DNA of 64,000 nt from Asterias rubens. Taxonomy: Eukaryota; Echinodermata; Asteroidea; Forcipulatida; Asteriidae. The translations under genes and the position numbers were made by a program. Under the pieces are notes generated by a model. That model saw only the letters and a program-made list of their open reading frames with translations. It was not told the DNA's origin and did no database searches. The DNA is taken from assembly GCF_902459465.1 (NCBI RefSeq), contig NC_047071.1:12544385-12608384 (forward strand), written 5' to 3'. Below are positions 45,980 through 61,666 of this stretch, one piece after another; the first letter of the stretch is position 1, and each line of letters begins with the position of its first letter.

Positions 45980-48900
45980 ATGGCGTCGACTTTCAAGCAA
46001 GATATGCCGCCGAAAGGCGGCTATCCTCCCTTAGATTACAAGCGAGCTCTTCCCAAAAGAGGCATTTCAGGTAAGTGTTTATATAGCTTACAATATGTAT
46101 AAGCTTTTTTGTTATTATTTTGACGTATTGTGGGTTTTTGGACCCGATACATACTAAACAATTTAGATCAATTCTGTGCGTTAAATAAAAAAAAAGGCAG
46201 TGGACACTCTTTTTTGGTAATTTTCAAAACTCAGAGACGTATAGGCCGTGTCCGAAACGACGACTTCGGCTACGGCTACGGCTAGATAAGCGCGTCTTCC
46301 AGTGTTGAAGAATAGGCAGACGCGGGCGATCTAGCCGTAGCTGTAGCCAAAGTCGCCGCTTCGGACACCGGCCATATAGACTAGCCTTCACAGTTGGTGT
46401 ATCTCTGGGTCCTACCATGGAGGTCTAATTCTATCTCCATGGTCCTACCTACTTGCGGTCAACTCACTTGCGCAGTCAACTCGCCGTCAACTCCTCCAAT
46501 ACACATTTAAAATCCACAAAAGAAGCATAGAACTGTAAAGTATCAGCTCAAAGAGCATTCGCGTAAGTTTTAGGTCATATTTCGGAATAAATATTGAGTT
46601 TTTTCTCTTGAAAAAAAATTCTCGAAGCCGAAAAACTGTCGGCTGCCATCTTGCTTTTTCACAATGATTAGTCTTAATCTTAGTCTTAGCCCAAGATGTC
46701 AATGATTGGTACTTTTTTTTTATCAACATAAAGTCGTTTTTGTGAATGAATTTGTACCGAAAACCATGAGAAATATGTAGTATAGCCCAGACTTAACACT
46801 TCCGTGCCCCCTTTTTATAGATTTTTCATGTAAATTTAATGAGTTGACGGCACGAAAATGAGTTGACGGCGAGTTGACGGCAAGTCGGCGAGTTGACGGC
46901 AAGTATTAGGACCGGTATCTCTCACTCAACATATGACTTAAGAAAGAGTCCCTGCCTGTAAGAATGTACCAAGTGGTGATTCATGGGTTCTCAAATCTTC
47001 TTCTAAAAAATTAGAGTGATACATTATCATACCAAACGAATAAATCCAAAATTTTAGTTTGCTGACGCTTTCGGTTTGGGAGTTATCACTTATCAAAGTT
47101 TCAGCCTAAAATGCCTTTGTGAAACGAATAGTACATTCCCTGTAAACACAAAAATGTGCGCCAAGGTCATCCCAACACAAGTAAAACATTTTTTGGGCTT
47201 ATAACAAAAGTATAAAAAAAAGTTTGGGATCTCGTTGGCGTGTCATGTTTACGCGCACCTGAACCTTTGACGAACAGTGCCCTCGTGCTATTTTCAACGC
47301 CTCATAACTCAACGCGCCTATACGATCCCATGAATTAAACAAGTTTACATGAAAGAGCTTGCATCCCTAAAACAAATTGAAGTGCAAAGTGCGTGGGATC
47401 TCATTGGCGCAGAGAACTAATAGAGGCCAAAGTTCAAATTTAACCAACAAATTGCGTTTTCGCACCTCTGCAACCTTGCGCGCCAACAGCAAAAAGTTGT
47501 TTTTATGCCAACCGGCTGTTGGAACAGTTTTCATCTAATGACAAATGAAAAAAGAATCTTGGGATCTCTGCAACTTGCATGTCAAAAGATTTTTTGAAAA
47601 TTTTCTAAAGTATTGCCATTCCACACATTTTGGCCTAAATTGGCACAACATTCACTTTTTTCATCACTGTAAGTATCTGTGCCAACAAGATCCCATCAAT
47701 GTTTTATTGTATTAGTTAAGTTGAGTGTTCCTAAACAGATTTCAATTGAAAAATAATTGGGATCATGTTGGCCCACCATTATAACAAAGGTCAAAGGTCA
47801 TATGAAACTACACTACTGCCTGTTTCGGACGATTTTTGCGTCGTCTAGAAATCCACGCGCCAATATGATCCCATTTAATTGTCTGCGTTTTATGATTATA
47901 TAGATTCTCAGCAACACATAAAAAGCAAAAACCGAATGGGATTTGAGTGGCGCTAACAAATATTACAGACCAAAGGTCACAGTACGTGCCTGCAGGTCAT
48001 TGCATTGCTGTGGCAACCGAAAGTGAGAAATATCCCACAATTTCAAAATGTTGGCAAACCATGAAGGGGATCTAGGTCTCCAAAACAAATTTTGGTCCAG
48101 ATATAGATTGGACTTGTTTTTATAAATGGTGTTAGTTTAATGTTGGTTGGTAACTGTTGCCAAGGTCAAAGGTTACAAAGAATATGGGTGTTTTTTATAT
48201 TTTCTGTCAAGAACCAACTTCAGAGCCTTTTCAAGATTTTATTTAAAGAACAAGGGCTCTATCCTTTCAGTTTGGGACAGCCACTTATAATATCTAGGCA
48301 CATATGGTTGTCCCAAATTAATTATAGAGCCCTCGTTCATTTGATAAAATGTTGACAGGGCTTCGAAGTTGGTTCTTGACAGAAAATGTATTTCAAAACA
48401 CCAATATTTGTTCACACCCCCACCCCCTAATTTGGTACATTCTTACAGGCAGGGACTCTTAAATAACAAACCTGTGAAAATTTGAGCTCAAGCGGTCATC
48501 AAACTTGCGAGATAATAATAAAAGAGAAAAACACCCTTGGTCGTTGGACGAAGTTGTGTGCGTTTAGGGTTAGAGCCTAAAAAAAAAAGTCAGAGGAGTA
48601 CTTCTGTGAAAAACCCTGGAAGTTATTTGTAAATCTGTGAACTTAAAAAAAGAATTATGTTCCGAAAGTGTCCAATGGCTTTAACTTTGTCTTTTTCCAT
48701 GTGTTGGTGTGTGTGTTTTTAAAACTAGTCGCGCCTCCTATCGGTACGGATGGGTCTCGTCGTAGGATCCTGGTACGCAGAAAGTTAGTTTGTTTTGTTT
48801 TCAATACGTACGTTATCCTCTATGGTTTATAGACGGCTTTCATACGGTGGTTTGATAGCCAAGAATCATTTGCCGATCAGATTCAGAGCCCAATTTTATA

Positions 48901-51900
48901 AAACTGTATTAATTAAAAAATTAAGCTGAGTGAAAACGTGGAAAATTCCTTTGCTAAAAACAAGAACACCTGTCACAACATGGAGGTAGTACATGTAGAC
49001 GTCACAACAATGTAAATTTAATGATAATGTAATTTTTGCTGGTTACCCATTTCTATTAATGTAAAGCAATATTTTGTGTGTGCTGTGCAAGTTTTTGTGC
49101 TTACAAAAATACAGGCTTTATGAAACTGAAAAAGATAAGGAACAAAGATAACATCTGAAATGTGTAGGAATTTTAATAATTTTAATTGTTTAAAAAACTC
49201 CACTCATGTTAATAATTTATACTTTTATTGTTAGTATTTTTCCGACTGGACAAATTTTCGCTGACCATTTATGTGTCAAAAGTATCATAATATTTTATAA
49301 AATTTTTACTTTTTTTTTTAACCATAGAGAAAGGACAACTTTCTCTATGCTTTAACAAAGTGTTGTTCTGTGCAACGGAACCAAGCGTTAGTCATGCCAG
49401 TAGTCGGTACCAATGTTTTAAGTTGGGTTTGGAAACTAAGTTTTGTCTTTGTATGGTTCCCTCACCAATTAACTTTACATTCATTGATACAATCATTAGC
49501 ACACCACACTCTTGCTCAAAATACCTGGCTGTCAGACAAACATTCCACTACTTACACATGTACTGTAGCAATCACGCCATTATCAACATGCTAAAAATGA
49601 CATTCTTGTAGTAGTACGCGATATAAACATAAAACTTGGACAAGTACGCGCACATATTATTCATAAAAATACCTAAGACAGTTTATCCATTCTGATTGGT
49701 CGAGCGGGCATCACGAGGTGTTGTTTGAACGGATGATATAACACCAGTACAAAGTGTTATAACATGGGCGTGACAGGCGCGCTTGCACCTGTGCATAATA
49801 AGACAGTTTCTTCATTCCTATTGGTCGAGAGCAATGGCTGAAACAGTTGTGCCACATCACGCGATACGCGCGATGTGCACAGCATCTCCTTATAAGGAGT
49901 TGTTTAGTAAAATTATCAAGTCCAGGCCTCGGCGCGGGTTTAAACCACTAGTTGAAAACCTCTTCACCACACATTGATTCCCTTGTTTATTAGTGAGATT
50001 TTGTACGTTTGTCTGAGATCTGGGTACTCAGCTTCTGTCTTAGTATTATTTTGTGTTGAATGCTATTGCTATCGGTTGGTATCACGGGTCTCATGGTATT
50101 ATGCACAGTCTACATCATGTAACTTTTGTTATCGTATATACCATGTAGGTTATCTGATGTTTGCTGCATGTGGAGCCAGCATGTTAATTGGAACAGCAAT
50201 CTTTAGCAGAGGCAACCAAAGAAGAAGGTAAGAAGGATAGTCTGCCCAAGTCAAACGGTTTACGGTTGTCAATCTTTTACACCTTGCTTGTTTGTTCTTG
50301 AACAACGTTCAACAAACCTCACAGAGTGACATAAATATACTTACAAAATCCTATTAGACATCGTTTTGGCCTTCACCTTAACCAACACATTATGCTTTTT
50401 TAAATTTTATTATCCGATCTTGCCAAAATTAGACTGTATTTGTTCTTTGTACTTTCCCATCGTACTCACGTTGAGCGAGTCCAGAAAATCCACTCCCAAA
50501 TCAATTTGCAAGTATCAATAAATCTTCACTGTTTTCCCAGAATTCTCGACTTTCATTTACAATTATGGCTGCTTCGATTGGTAATCAATGCCAACATTTC
50601 CTGTCTGTTTACATGTGTTGACGAACTTTATGGGTGGTTTCAGGTACCTTTAAAGAATACTACCTTTGTAAAAAAAAAAAAGATGACTAGTGTGATGCAT
50701 GCAAATTGGTCCCCTTTAAAATATATTTTATTACATATTTCTTCTTTATACTGATTAAGTTGTTTAAAATACTTAAATCTTATGATTTTCTTTCTGTGTA
50801 AACTTTGAAGGAGGCAGGCCAGGGAACAGCAAGAGTGCTTTTATGGAATTACTCCTCTCTTGAAAGCAGAGGATGACAGAAGGTAAGATTTTGCTGATTA
50901 AAAAAAAACAAAAAACAGACAAACAAATGACCACTTACCATTACCACAAATTTGACGTTCGTGGCGCATAAAGCATTATTGCCCTGGTCACTGGGCCATG
51001 TATCATTCCTAAAACCATCTGGGCTCCCTGGGGATTACGCAGCCTGTCCTTTTAGTTTTACGCTTTCTGATGCAAGCATTGTCTTTTATAATTGCTTATA
51101 TAGCACTACAATGACGTATCAATACTTTGGTGCCCTGGTCTTGGGCCAATAACATTCCTTTAATCCTTTAATCTTTCTCAGCTATCTGGCCGCTGTGTTG
51201 ATTCGAAGGCTTTTAGATACACAATATTTTAAAACTTCCACCTCACAGGTATCATATAAGGCATAAAAAACACACCTGTAGAATGGTGCAATGTACAGCC
51301 TTGAGGCATATTCAAACATGTATAACTTTCGCCGATTCATGAGGGCGTGTGCGTTTTGGGGCAAAGTTCATTGATAAATAATTGTTCTATGCGTTGTTAC
51401 CGATCGTTGAATCCCGATGATTTTATTGCAAACAAAGATCTTAAACGCCTGAACCGCATCACTAATTCATGAAAATGGTTTTATTGGAAAAAGTATTATT
51501 TAGGGCCAACATTTGGGGATAAGATTGTCCAAAAATGTGTAGATTTTTTTGTTCTCCTCTGACATAGGCCCTATTGACAGGGATTCAAACCCACTCTCTG
51601 ATGTCTTAATTACCAGAACTTGATCTTGACTACTCGGCCATGTCTAGGCCTGGGCGACTAGTGAAACTTACTACTCTTCTAGTCGCACCTCAATTAGTCG
51701 CAACTACGACACCATTCGTAACTTATTTTTAATATAGTAAATTCAAGCTGAAAAGATTGAAGGATTGTGTCACTGATGTTTGATTGTGTTTTGTAAGAAA
51801 ATCTTGTGGTCGCGAATAGTTGTGATTTTTGTGAGCGACACAATTGTAGTTGTGGTGGCACTATAATTGGGTAGCTGAAAAAGCAATAGTTGCCGCTACG

Positions 51901-52156
51901 ACACTAGACGCACTTGTCGCCCAGGCCTAGACATGACACTCCTTTATCTTTTCCCGAATCCTCTAGAGTGTTAAAACTTCTCAAGACCAACCATGAGCAA
52001 GAGGCAATCATCATGAAGGACGTGCCCGACTGGAAGGCCGGAGAGAGCATCTACGACACCAAACGATGGATCGACCCCATGGTCCTTGACCTTTACTACC
52101 TCCATCCCAGGAAGGTCAGGGACAAAGAAATGTTTGGCTTCAGCACCTACGTATGA
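45980..52156 (+). CDS. NDUFA13: NDUFA13 (GRIM-19), complete 4-exon gene
   Basis: Accessory subunit of mitochondrial respiratory complex I; in vertebrates also called GRIM-19. Exons 45980-46070, 50149-50227, 50811-50882, 51967-52156; phases 1, 2, 2; 143 aa plus stop (human 144). Exon 1 encodes [20 protein letters not shown] with the family's conserved KQDMPPxGGY start. Exon 2 is the single membrane helix ([18 protein letters not shown]). Exon 3 is a basic then acidic helix ([21 protein letters not shown]). Exon 4 has [20 protein letters not shown] and KRWIDP, the strongest family signature. The ATG context AACATGG is good. The first intron (4.1 kb) is filled by nested elements. The gene is convergent with the TEX45-like gene. 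Confidence 0.96.
46244..46373. mobile_element. Foldback insertion (GGCCGTGTCCGAA ends)
   Basis: The left arm GGCCGTGTCCGAAACGACGA.. is mirrored by ..GCTTCGGACACCGGCC, arms about 43 bp including GGCTACGGCTACGGCTAGA. A TATA/ATA direct repeat flanks it. Confidence 0.85.
46407..46914. mobile_element. 508-bp insertion with 8-bp GTATCTCT duplication
   Basis: GTATCTCT lies at 46399-46406 and 46915-46922. Inside, GAGTTGACGGC is repeated in direct orientation near the right end (46840-46905) and as its complement near the left end (46455-46497), forming subterminal inverted arrays. Ends GGGTCCTA / TAGGACCG. hAT-like by duplication length; no coding sequence. Confidence 0.85.
46944..48460. mobile_element. 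1.5-kb element with 29-bp TIRs and a motif array
   Basis: 46944-46972 (AAGAGTCCCTGCCTGTAAGA..) and 48432-48460 are exact reverse complements; TTAA occurs at each outer edge. There is no long frame. The interior holds seven clear copies of a TGGGATCTNNTTGGCGC-like motif in both orientations, and a nested foldback (48187-48402). Confidence 0.85.
48187..48402. mobile_element. Foldback nested inside the 1.5-kb element
   Basis: Left GGTGTTTT..TTCTGTCAAGAACCAACTTC pairs with GAAGTTGGTTCTTGACAGAA..AAAACACC; inner blocks AGGGCTCTAT / ATAGAGCCCT and TTTGGGACA / TGTCCCAAA also pair. Arms about 95 bp. Confidence 0.85.
48889..50140. other. Remainder of NDUFA13 intron 1
   Basis: A decayed family D-like copy (48889-49130, ends AGCCCAATTTTATAAAACTG / GGCTTTATGAAACTG). 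A doubled phrase GACAGTTTATCCATTC..TTGGTCGAG at 49678 and GACAGTTTCTTCATTC..TTGGTCGAG at 49802 indicates another repeat. Otherwise nothing recognised. Confidence 0.5.
51646..51932. mobile_element. hAT-like MITE inside a tRNA SINE
   Basis: TCTAGGCCTGGGCGACTAGT to GTCGCCCAGGCCTAGA, inserted at CATG in a minus-oriented SINE (B box GGGTTTGAATCC near 51581; the SINE resumes GACACTCC at 51936). NDUFA13 intron 3, ending 35 bp before exon 4. Confidence 0.78.
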
Positions 52157-52707
52157 GGTTGTTGTTGCTATAGTTACATGGGTCATTTTAATAATGTCTT
52201 GCAGTGGAATGCGTCAGGTTTATCAAAAAGAGAATTTAGAGATTTTAAAAGCTGGAATGATTTTGATTTACTTGAGGTGGGGTGGTACTACACTGGTTTT
52301 TGGACAAAACGTGAACTATTATCTCAATGGAATCTACTTTGTAACATACAGGATAGAATGAACAGCACTGTTCTGGCTGCATTTCCAAGCCTGTGAACAA
52401 GACTTAGACAAAACGATAAACCATTAACAATTCAAGTTTGGGAAATGACTGGTCAACTTACTTTCTTGGCCACAGGTCAAAGAGTGTATCCAGTTTGTAA
52501 TCACTGTGTAATACGAGTGTTGTACCCTCCCCGTAAAGTTAGGATTTTGAAATGTTTTATGCAGGTAAAGCATTTTATTTATCTACCACCTTCCATGCCC
52601 AATTTTTCTCATGGAAAGGGTACAAAGGATTTTGTTGTTCTTTTATTTGTTTAAAACCTTACAAAGGAGTTTCTATAAAAAAATATATATAATCGGGAGA
52701 ATGTTCA

Positions 52708-52890
52708 GGGTGCCCAATTTCATAAAGCTGTTAAGCAGAAAATTTCTAAGCAAAAATTAAGTAGGGCACCAGTCGCTGTAGTGCAAATTTAACCTTAATA
52801 ATTTTGGTTGGTCACCTGTTTCTGCTATTAAGCAATAATGTTTTGTGCTTAGCAAGTTTTTGTGCTTACAGGCTTTATGAAACCGGGCCC
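52708..52890. mobile_element. MITE family D
   Basis: GGGTGCCCAATTTCATAAAG to GGCTTTATGAAACCGGGCCC. A second, rearranged GCTTAAGCAGGC-rich copy follows at 52990-53275 with the phrase GGCAAAGTGCTTAGATAT doubled. Confidence 0.7.
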
Positions 52891-53710
52891 ATGTAGGTCA
52901 TTGTCTGCCGTGCATGCTTTCTGTATGGTTGGCTGTGGGTGAAGAGACAACGAAAGATACAGGTATGGCGTATTTTTATGGATCGACCATGGCCTGTGAT
53001 TTCATGGAGCTGCTTAAGCAGGCAAAGTGCTTAGATATATTCTGCTGTGTTTGCTTAGCCTGCTTGGGCAGGCAAAGTGCTTAGATATTTTCTGCTGTGT
53101 TTGCTTAGCCTAAGCAAAAATAAGCATAAGCAGGGAACAAGTCTTAAGCACTCCATTCTAACATATTTTGGCTTGTAACTTTTGTTCTGGTAAGCATAGT
53201 TGTTTTGTGTTGTACTAATGTTTTGCGCTTAATCAACTCTATGGTTTACACTCAGGCTTTTGTGAACTTGCTAAGCTGACAATTTGCTGAACAATTTGAT
53301 ATGCAATAATCCTAGTAGTTCTTTAGAATTGTTCAATTTCATATCAACAGTTTAGTTGGTGGGTAAAAAAAAATGCTAGATTTCATTTTGTTTGATTGGT
53401 TCATTCATTAAAATTTTGTTGCTGTTTTTTTTAGTAATTGACAAGAAAATTTCCCAGACAGTATTGTAAATAAACATATCAGTTGAAAACAATTTAACTT
53501 CAAGGCTGCTTGAATGTGTTTTATTGAAAAGTCTATGGTTATCATGTAAAGCATATTTTTGATATTAGAATGGTAACTGTTTTGTTCAGGCAGTGCTCCA
53601 AGTGTCGCATCTTTGGTACATTTACAACAGTCTGAACTTTACACAAAGCAATATGTGAAGGCTGCAGGGACCAATTTTTCATGAGCCTGCTTGCCCTGGA
53701 ATTATTCGCT

Positions 53711-53895
53711 TTAAGCCCTGTTCATACTTCCTGCGAATGTGATACGAATGCTGACGTCACAAATTCGCAACGAATAATTCGTAGCAGTTCAACTTTGCTC
53801 AACTCACTTGCGAATATCGGTGCGAAAGGAGGGTTGTGACGTCAAATTCACGTCAAAGTCGCTTTGTATTCACATGAAGTATGATCTGGGTTTAA
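53711..53895. mobile_element. MITE family F
   Basis: TTAAGCCCTGTTCATACTTC at the left and the inverse CATGAAGTATGATCTGGGTTTAA at the right. A second copy is at 55896-56083 and a fragment at 15129-15210. Confidence 0.8.
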
Positions 53896-54020
53896 GTCTC
53901 CGTTTAAAAAGCAAGAAGCTTTACTTACCTGGTCTGCATTTATGGTCCTTTTTAAAACTATAGTCATTGCCATATCGGATTCAGACTTTTCCTATGCACA
54001 CTTTACTAGTTCCTTTTCAG

Positions 54021-54174
54021 GGAGTGGCTATTACAGAGATTATGCAGGCAGCCTGTTGGAAAAATCCCCCAACCTTCACACACACACATCGTGCTACTTG
54101 CAAGATGTCCTACAATCAGACTGCTACACAGGCTGACAAGTCCTGCATTCAGCGTCCAGATCAACATCGTACTG
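54021..54174 (+). pseudogene. Possible tyrosine-recombinase C-terminal exon remnant
   Basis: After a CCTTTTCAG acceptor the frame reads GVAITEIMQAACWKNPPTFT, which resembles the GVPxxDIxxAAxWxxxxTFxxFY end of phage-type integrases found in DIRS/Ngaro and Crypton elements. The catalytic tyrosine position holds H (THTHRAT), and no upstream R..H-x-x-R box is visible. A GT donor follows at 54175. Too short to be certain. Confidence 0.35.
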
Positions 54175-55041
54175 GTATGTCTGAACAGCTCCTGTTTTCA
54201 CTGTTTTGCTTCTGTTACTTGAAGGCTTGTTGACAGTATTGTTTGTTGTAAGAATTTGTGATCATGTAAGTGGTGTAAAACGGTCAACAGGAACTTCATT
54301 CTCTAAAACAAAAGGGGAGCCAACTTCTTGATTAAAATATCATAGGAATGGTGTATGGATCCTACATGACAGTTTACCTAGCTGGGCTTTCATACCAGTG
54401 CCCGCCCTTTCCCCATTCTCCCTCACCTTGCCGACCTCGACCCCAGCCAAACGAAGAGGGGCCAATATTTGGCTTAGACATGAATCTTGGTGATTGTTAA
54501 TGAGCAAGGTGTTGATAAGCTTTCATAGTGAAAGTATAGAGACAGTTTTATTCCTGTTTTCTCAACAAGTAGACACTATTCAGCTGAAACTTTCACATGT
54601 TACTTTAATTTTTTACTTTTATAGTAACTTTCCATATAACTTTGCCAATGAATCAGCATTACATTGATAGAAACCAACCTATGACCCTATCTTTAAGTAA
54701 TGCCATTGAACTTTTCCCAGGTTGAAAATAGTGGTTGGTGTTAAATGCACCTCAACTATTTGTGTAGGGTCTATGCTTGTGTTTCAGTTTAAAACCACAG
54801 CACTATACAACGAGACCTATGGCATTTGGGTAATAAATTATGAGTCATGGGAGCAAAAACATTTCTGTGAAAAGCTATTTACAGTGTACAATGCCACAAA
54901 TTAAAAGTGAGAAAATAATCATATACAAAATGAATTCAGTACTATTTTGAACAGTACATGTAAGATTATTGGAAGCGTGTAGTCATAATTTAATAAAAGA
55001 AATATTTCATTTTTAATATAATACAGATAAATTTGGTCTCC

Positions 55042-60237
<5,196 letters not shown>

Positions 60238-61277
60238 CTTGGCAGAGTGTTAAATGTAGGCTCCAAAGGAGAAAGAGTCTTCAGAGTTCAGATTGTGTGC
60301 TTTTTACTTGAGTGAAAACATCCAGCCTGGCGTTAAGCTTATACTCGGTGATGAGACAGATGCTGCTGAGAAAACAAGTTGTATGTCAATTTCCCGGGTA
60401 ATCAAATGAAGAACCGTACCGGTAAAGACGTTTGGATCCAATAACTGACTTTGTGAAGATTTGTTTCTTGATAAGCTCTGCTCATGGCAGAGGTTAAAAT
60501 TTTGTCCTTCTTTCTTTCATCTGGTTTTTTTTTTTGTTCTTGTCCCTTTTCTTTTCATGATTTTTTTTATTTTATAAAGGTTGCATTTTTGGGGCACTTT
60601 TATTAAACTGTAGTTTTGAATGTCGTCGTTCGTATGCATTAGTCGTCCGTAAAAATATGGGTCTATCTTTTGTTCTCTTTAAAAAATACCCTCCCCATAC
60701 CATACCATTTGACAATTTGATTTAACCGTCCGCGTGAAACTTGGCGCACGTGCTGATAGTCCCGTTTGCCTTCAACATAAACAACCGCACTATTTGAAAA
60801 AAATATGGTCACGTGTAAACAATAAAATCCCAAACAAACTAAGCGTCGGTTTATGTGTTGTTGTCGTTGGTTTTGTTGTTGTTTTTGTTTTGTTATTTTA
60901 CACGTGAGACATCTAGCTTTTCAAATATTATGTGTTGTCATCCCAAGACTGAACTTTGACAGCAATAAAAAAGCGAGCTCGGTGTTGTCGCCATCAACGC
61001 ATGTCACGATCTGTCAATACAGTCGTTGCATTTCACTTTTCCATTTGCGTATAGCATCTACAGTAAAAAGGTGAATTTACTGACCCACATGAAACTGGAT
61101 TTCATGTGTTTTTTTGTGGCAATTAGCATAGGCGGAAAGCGGTTACAATTGTATCATAGTTGGAATCTCAAATAACTTTTATTGTTTGGTATATTTGGTG
61201 TTGCTTTTATTTGATTGTCGCCACGATACTAAATGTAGAACGGGGGTAGACGAGTACATGTATCAACTGTATATATA
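60238..61277. other. Upstream flank of the TEX45-like gene
   Basis: Presumed 5' UTR and promoter for the minus-strand gene. No TATA box at a fixed distance and no further exon recognised. Confidence 0.4.
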
Positions 61278-61666
61278 TTAAAGGCAGTGGACACTATTGG
61301 TAATTACTCAAAATAATTATTAGCACAAAACCTTACTTGGAAACTAGTAATGGGGAGAGATTGGTAGTATAAAACATTGTGAGAAACAGCTTTCCTCTGA
61401 AGTGGAGTAGTTTTCAAAAAAAGAAGTACTTTTCCACGAATTTGATTTCGAGACCTCAGGTTTAGAATTTGAAGCCTCGAAATCAAGCATCTGAAAGCAC
61501 ACCTTCGTGTGACAAGGGTGTTTTTTTTTCTTTCATTATTATCTCGCAATTTTGATGACCGATTGAGATCAAATTTTCACAGGTTTGTTATTTTATGCAT
61601 AAGTTAAGATACAGCAAGCGAGTAGACTGGTCTTTGACAATTACCAATAGTGTCCAGTGTCTTTAA
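61278..61666 (-). mobile_element. MITE family A, full length
   Basis: TTAAAGGCAGTGGACACTAT to GTGTCCAGTGTCTTTAA, central hairpin at about 61445-61485, one arm slightly eroded. Confidence 0.9.

Larger units (their letters stand above)
46193..48684 (+). mobile_element. MITE family A carrying three insertions
   Basis: The host element begins AAGGCAGTGGACAC at 46193, resumes TAGACTAGCCTTCACAGTTG at 46378, TCAACATATGACTTAA at 46926 and AATAACAAACCTGTGAAAAT at 48462, and ends GTCCAATGGCTTTAA at 48684. The intervening segments are the elements listed next. NDUFA13 intron 1. Confidence 0.88.
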
